From: CAWBLP01 sp963721065
GTDB taxonomy: Bacteria; Pseudomonadota; Alphaproteobacteria; Acetobacterales; Acetobacteraceae
Length of the DNA: 64,000 nt
Direction of reading: 5' to 3'
NCBI GenBank assembly: GCA_963721065.1
Contig: CAVRHO010000001.1
Location: forward strand, 558,001-622,000
The notes below the pieces were generated by a model. That model made no database searches. It saw only the letters and a list, made by a program, of their open reading frames with translations, and was not told where the DNA came from. The translations under genes and the position numbers were made by a program. Of this stretch, positions 61,476 to 64,000 are shown piece after piece. Position 1 is the first letter of the stretch, and every line of letters begins with the position of its first letter.

Positions 61476-61681
61476 GCGTCGCAGTGTGCGCTGGGCCGGC
61501 GGAGGGGTAAAGGCGCCGGCTGCCGCGGTCAGGCCCCTACCGAGCCTGTATGCTTCCGCACCGTGGCGTCCTGGCCGAAGCCGTCGCCGGTACTTCCGAT
61601 GGCGCGCCCTGGTTCCCACCACAGCGAAGCCCGTGGCATCGTCACCGCACACCCAAGCAATGCAAAAGGGAGAGACGACCG

Positions 61682-62587
61682 ATGGCCGACGCCACCCAGG
61701 CACCCACGCAAGTACGCTACGAAACCCCCGCCCCGCACGTCGCCCGGGTCGTCATGGCTCGGCCGGAGGCACACAACGCGCAGGGCCTGCAAATGACTTA
61801 CGAGCTCAATGCCGCATTCGACCGTGCCGCCCACGACGACGACATCAAGGTGGTCATCCTGGCCGCGGATGGGCGCAATTTCTCCGCCGGCCACGATCTC
61901 AGCGGCGACGGCAGCAAGACCTGGCGCGACTTTCCCACGGTCGGCACCTGGGCCGGTTTCGATGCCAAGGGTGCGGAAGCACGCTACGGCCGCGAAATGG
62001 AAATCTACCTGGAGATGTGCGAGCGCTGGCGCAACCTGTCCAAACCCACCATCGCGGCGGTGCAGGGCAAGTGCATCGCGGGCGGGCTGATGCTGGCCTG
62101 GGTATGCGACCTGATCGTCGCCAGCGACGATGCGTCCTTCAAGGATCCGGTGATCGACTTCGGCATCTGCGGCGTCGAGTTCTTCAACCACCCTTGGGAG
62201 CTGGGCATCCGCAAGGCCAAGGAGTTCCTGTTCACGGCTGATGAAATCAGCGCCCGGGACGCCGCCGCCTGCGGCATGGTGAACCGCGTGGTGCCGCGCG
62301 ACGCACTGGCGGATGAGGTGCTTGCCCTGGCGCGGAAGGTTGCGACCAAACCGGCTTTCGCACTGAAGGCGACGAAACAGGCGGTGAACCACGTGCAGGA
62401 CGTGCAGGGACGGCGCAATGCACAGATGCACGTGTTCAGCCTGCACCATTTGCTGCATGCGCATAACGAGCTGGTGTACGGCATGCCGATGGACCCCAAC
62501 GGATTGCCGGAAACCGTGCGGGAGAAGGTCATGGCGCGGATGGCACGGGCCAGGGCAACAGATGCCAAGGCCGGTGGCAGTGAGTGA
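61682..62587 (+). CDS. Enoyl-CoA hydratase/isomerase family protein
   Basis: The protein has 301 residues of the crotonase family. The oxyanion-hole residues lie in ADGRNFSAGHDLSGDG and GKCIAGGLMLAWVCDLIVAS. The second catalytic region, VIDFGICGVEFFNHPWELG, differs from the Glu-containing ECH motif, so hydration or isomerase chemistry is uncertain. It starts at ATG 61682 after a purine-rich AGGGAGAGACGACCG ribosome-binding region. It is transcribed alone. Confidence 0.9.
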   Translation: MADATQAPTQVRYETPAPHVARVVMARPEAHNAQGLQMTYELNAAFDRAAHDDDIKVVILAADGRNFSAGHDLSGDGSKTWRDFPTVGTWAGFDAKGAEARYGREMEIYLEMCERWRNLSKPTIAAVQGKCIAGGLMLAWVCDLIVASDDASFKDPVIDFGICGVEFFNHPWELGIRKAKEFLFTADEISARDAAACGMVNRVVPRDALADEVLALARKVATKPAFALKATKQAVNHVQDVQGRRNAQMHVFSLHHLLHAHNELVYGMPMDPNGLPETVREKVMARMARARATDAKAGGSE

Positions 62588-62762
62588 CAGTTGTTCATTG
62601 CTGCCTGTTTCCAATCATGGCGAGACGGACCCAAATCAAGCGGTGATCATCAACTGATCGAACGAAAACCCATCACGGCTTTGTGTGCGGTATTTTCTGG
62701 ACAGGTCTGGTTCACGAATTTAGCCTTTTTCAATCTCATCGGTTGCGGGATTGGGGGGCGCT

Positions 62763-63743
62763 ATGGCCGGCCAGGCAAGCGAAGCCGTGCGTGGCGAACT
62801 GCGCCCGGACGAGAAGATGGTGTGGGTCCCCGGCGGGCACTTCCGTATGGGATCCGACCGCCATTATCCTGAAGAAGCGCCGGTCCACACCGTTGCCGTC
62901 GATGGGTTCTGGATCGATCGCACGCCGGTTACCAACGCTGCGTTCCTGCAATTCGTCCGCGCCACCGGCTACAGGACATTCGCGGAGCTGACTCCGAAGG
63001 CGGAGGATTATCCGGGCGCGCTGCCGCATATGCTGCGGGCCGGGTCACTGGTGTTCACGCCGCCCAGGCAAGCGGTCGATCTGACCCGCTGGGAACAGTG
63101 GTGGCAGTTCAAGTTCGGCGCCAACTGGCGGCGGCCGTATGGCCCGCGCAGTTCGATTGCCGGGCTCAGCGAGCATCCGGTGGTGCATGTCGCGTATTGC
63201 GATGCGCTCGCCTATGCGCAATGGGCCGGCAAGGACCTGCCGACCGAAGCCGAGTGGGAGTTCGCCGCGCGTGGCGGGCTGGACGGCTGCGAGTTCGCCT
63301 GGGGCGAGGCCCTGAATCCCGAAGGCCGGCAACTGGCCAATACCTGGCAGGGAAACTTCCCGCAGGAAAACCTGGCGACGGACGGTTATGAGCGTACCTC
63401 GCCGGTGACCGCTTTCCCGCCGAACGGTTACGGCCTTTACGACATGATCGGCAACGTCTGGGAGTGGACCAGCGACTGGTACGCCGCGGTGCACGAGGCC
63501 GATGCCGCGAAGCCGTGCTGCATTCCGGTGAACCCGCGCGGCGGCCGGGAAGACGCGAGCTACGATCCCTGCCAGCCGGACATCAGGATCCCGCGCAAGG
63601 TTCTCAAGGGCGGGTCGCATCTGTGCGCACCGAATTACTGCCGTCGCTACCGTCCGGCAGCACGGCATGCGGAAGCGGTGGATACATCAACCAGCCATGT
63701 GGGGTTCCGCTGCGTCGTACGGGCGACCGGACCGGAACGCTGA
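62763..63743 (+). CDS. Formylglycine-generating enzyme (sulfatase-modifying)
   Basis: The protein has 326 residues of the FGE-sulfatase family. Both active-site cysteines, Cys288 and Cys293, are present in GGSHLCAPNYCRRYRPAAR, with the expected five-residue spacing. Other motifs are MVWVPGGHFRMGS at the start, PTEAEWEFAARGG and DMIGNVWEWTSDWY. It converts a Cys (or related residue) in sulfatases to formylglycine, needed for sulfate-ester cleavage. ATG 62763 follows GGGGGG; TTG 62751 would add four residues. The downstream gene is a probable sulfatase. Confidence 0.92.
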   Translation: MAGQASEAVRGELRPDEKMVWVPGGHFRMGSDRHYPEEAPVHTVAVDGFWIDRTPVTNAAFLQFVRATGYRTFAELTPKAEDYPGALPHMLRAGSLVFTPPRQAVDLTRWEQWWQFKFGANWRRPYGPRSSIAGLSEHPVVHVAYCDALAYAQWAGKDLPTEAEWEFAARGGLDGCEFAWGEALNPEGRQLANTWQGNFPQENLATDGYERTSPVTAFPPNGYGLYDMIGNVWEWTSDWYAAVHEADAAKPCCIPVNPRGGREDASYDPCQPDIRIPRKVLKGGSHLCAPNYCRRYRPAARHAEAVDTSTSHVGFRCVVRATGPER

Positions 63744-63807
63744 CATCCAACGCGGTGACGCGGGCGTCGCGCGCCGTGCACGGCATTGCAGACACACTGG
63801 GGCAAGT

Positions 63808-64000
63808 ATGAGCAAGGATAACAGGGAACGCCCGGCGTCCGAATCCGCTGTTCCGTCCGGAACCGGCATCAGCCGGCGCAATCTATGGCTTGGGACCACG
63901 TCCCTGGTCGCCGCCGCAGCCGTCAGCGCGACGACATTTCCGCGCACCGCGGCTGGGGACACGCCCGCGGAACTGCCACAGACGCAGCCGCCGTTCCGCG
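63808..64000 (+). CDS. Probable Tat-exported arylsulfatase, 5' part only
   Basis: The gene runs off the window after 64 codons. It begins SKDNRERPASESAVPSG, then the Tat-like signal GISRRNLWLGTTSLVAAAAV with twin Arg and hydrophobic stretch ending TAAGDTPAE. This leader is the usual one for arylsulfatases and fits the formylglycine-generating enzyme gene 64 bp upstream, which would activate it. No catalytic residues lie inside the window, so the family call rests on context and leader. Confidence 0.65.
   Translation, partial: MSKDNRERPASESAVPSGTGISRRNLWLGTTSLVAAAAVSATTFPRTAAGDTPAELPQTQPPFR

Overview
The window reads as a chromosomal segment of a GC-rich alphaproteobacterium, most likely Acetobacteraceae (Rhodospirillales). 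The evidence is a GcrA cell-cycle regulator, the bolA / DnaJ-like / cobS / cobT cluster of the aerobic cobalamin pathway, a giant Hint-domain exoprotein with T5SS/PEP-CTERM-type repeats, and strongly GC-biased coding. I saw no rRNA, tRNA, CRISPR, transposase or prophage genes. The species assignment is inference.

Layout. 0-2 kb: a decayed AbrB/PIN (VapBC-type) toxin-antitoxin pair and a frameshifted conserved hypothetical. 2.1-4.5 kb: a CoA-transferase and an enolase-superfamily enzyme. 4.9-8.1 kb: an FkbM methyltransferase, then a pterin-type pair (a QueD-like protein lacking its catalytic residues, overlapping folE) followed by an EamA transporter. 8.2-11.2 kb: a Tat-exported molybdopterin-domain protein coupled by an ATGA overlap to a membrane GGDEF-EAL protein. 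11.5-13.9 kb: two convergent beta-helix paralogs, one broken and one intact. 14-22 kb: a small-protein/methyltransferase trio, a quinone oxidoreductase, a gnd-gntK-SDR operon, and two luciferase-like monooxygenases flanking a small membrane protein. 22.5-32.2 kb: a very large repeat/Hint protein split by several frameshifts, followed by a TPR-glycosyltransferase and a WY-repeat protein. 32.7-46.6 kb: a 3-hydroxyisobutyrate-type dehydrogenase, bolA, DnaJ-like, cobS and frameshifted cobT, a SnoaL/NTF2-like protein, a Bcr/CflA efflux pump, gcrA, a formamidase-type hydrolase, folC, a flippase and a potassium-channel-like protein. 47-52.5 kb: a Met/Gly-rich secreted protein, a thioesterase, mepA, an aldo-keto reductase, and two divergent c-type cytochromes with a membrane protein. 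52.8-58.5 kb: a DUF2760 protein and two divergent Hsp70 proteins. 58.8-64 kb: an M81 peptidase coupled to a threonine-synthase-like enzyme, an enoyl-CoA hydratase, and a formylglycine-generating enzyme followed by the start of a sulfatase gene.

Two features run through the whole window. First, intergenic gaps carry two dispersed palindromic repeat families (about 100-120 bp and 85-155 bp) and four unrelated short tandem arrays. Second, about a dozen frame breaks fall in six otherwise recognisable genes, including cobT. Either these genes are decaying or the underlying assembly has uncorrected single-base indels, and raw reads are needed to decide.
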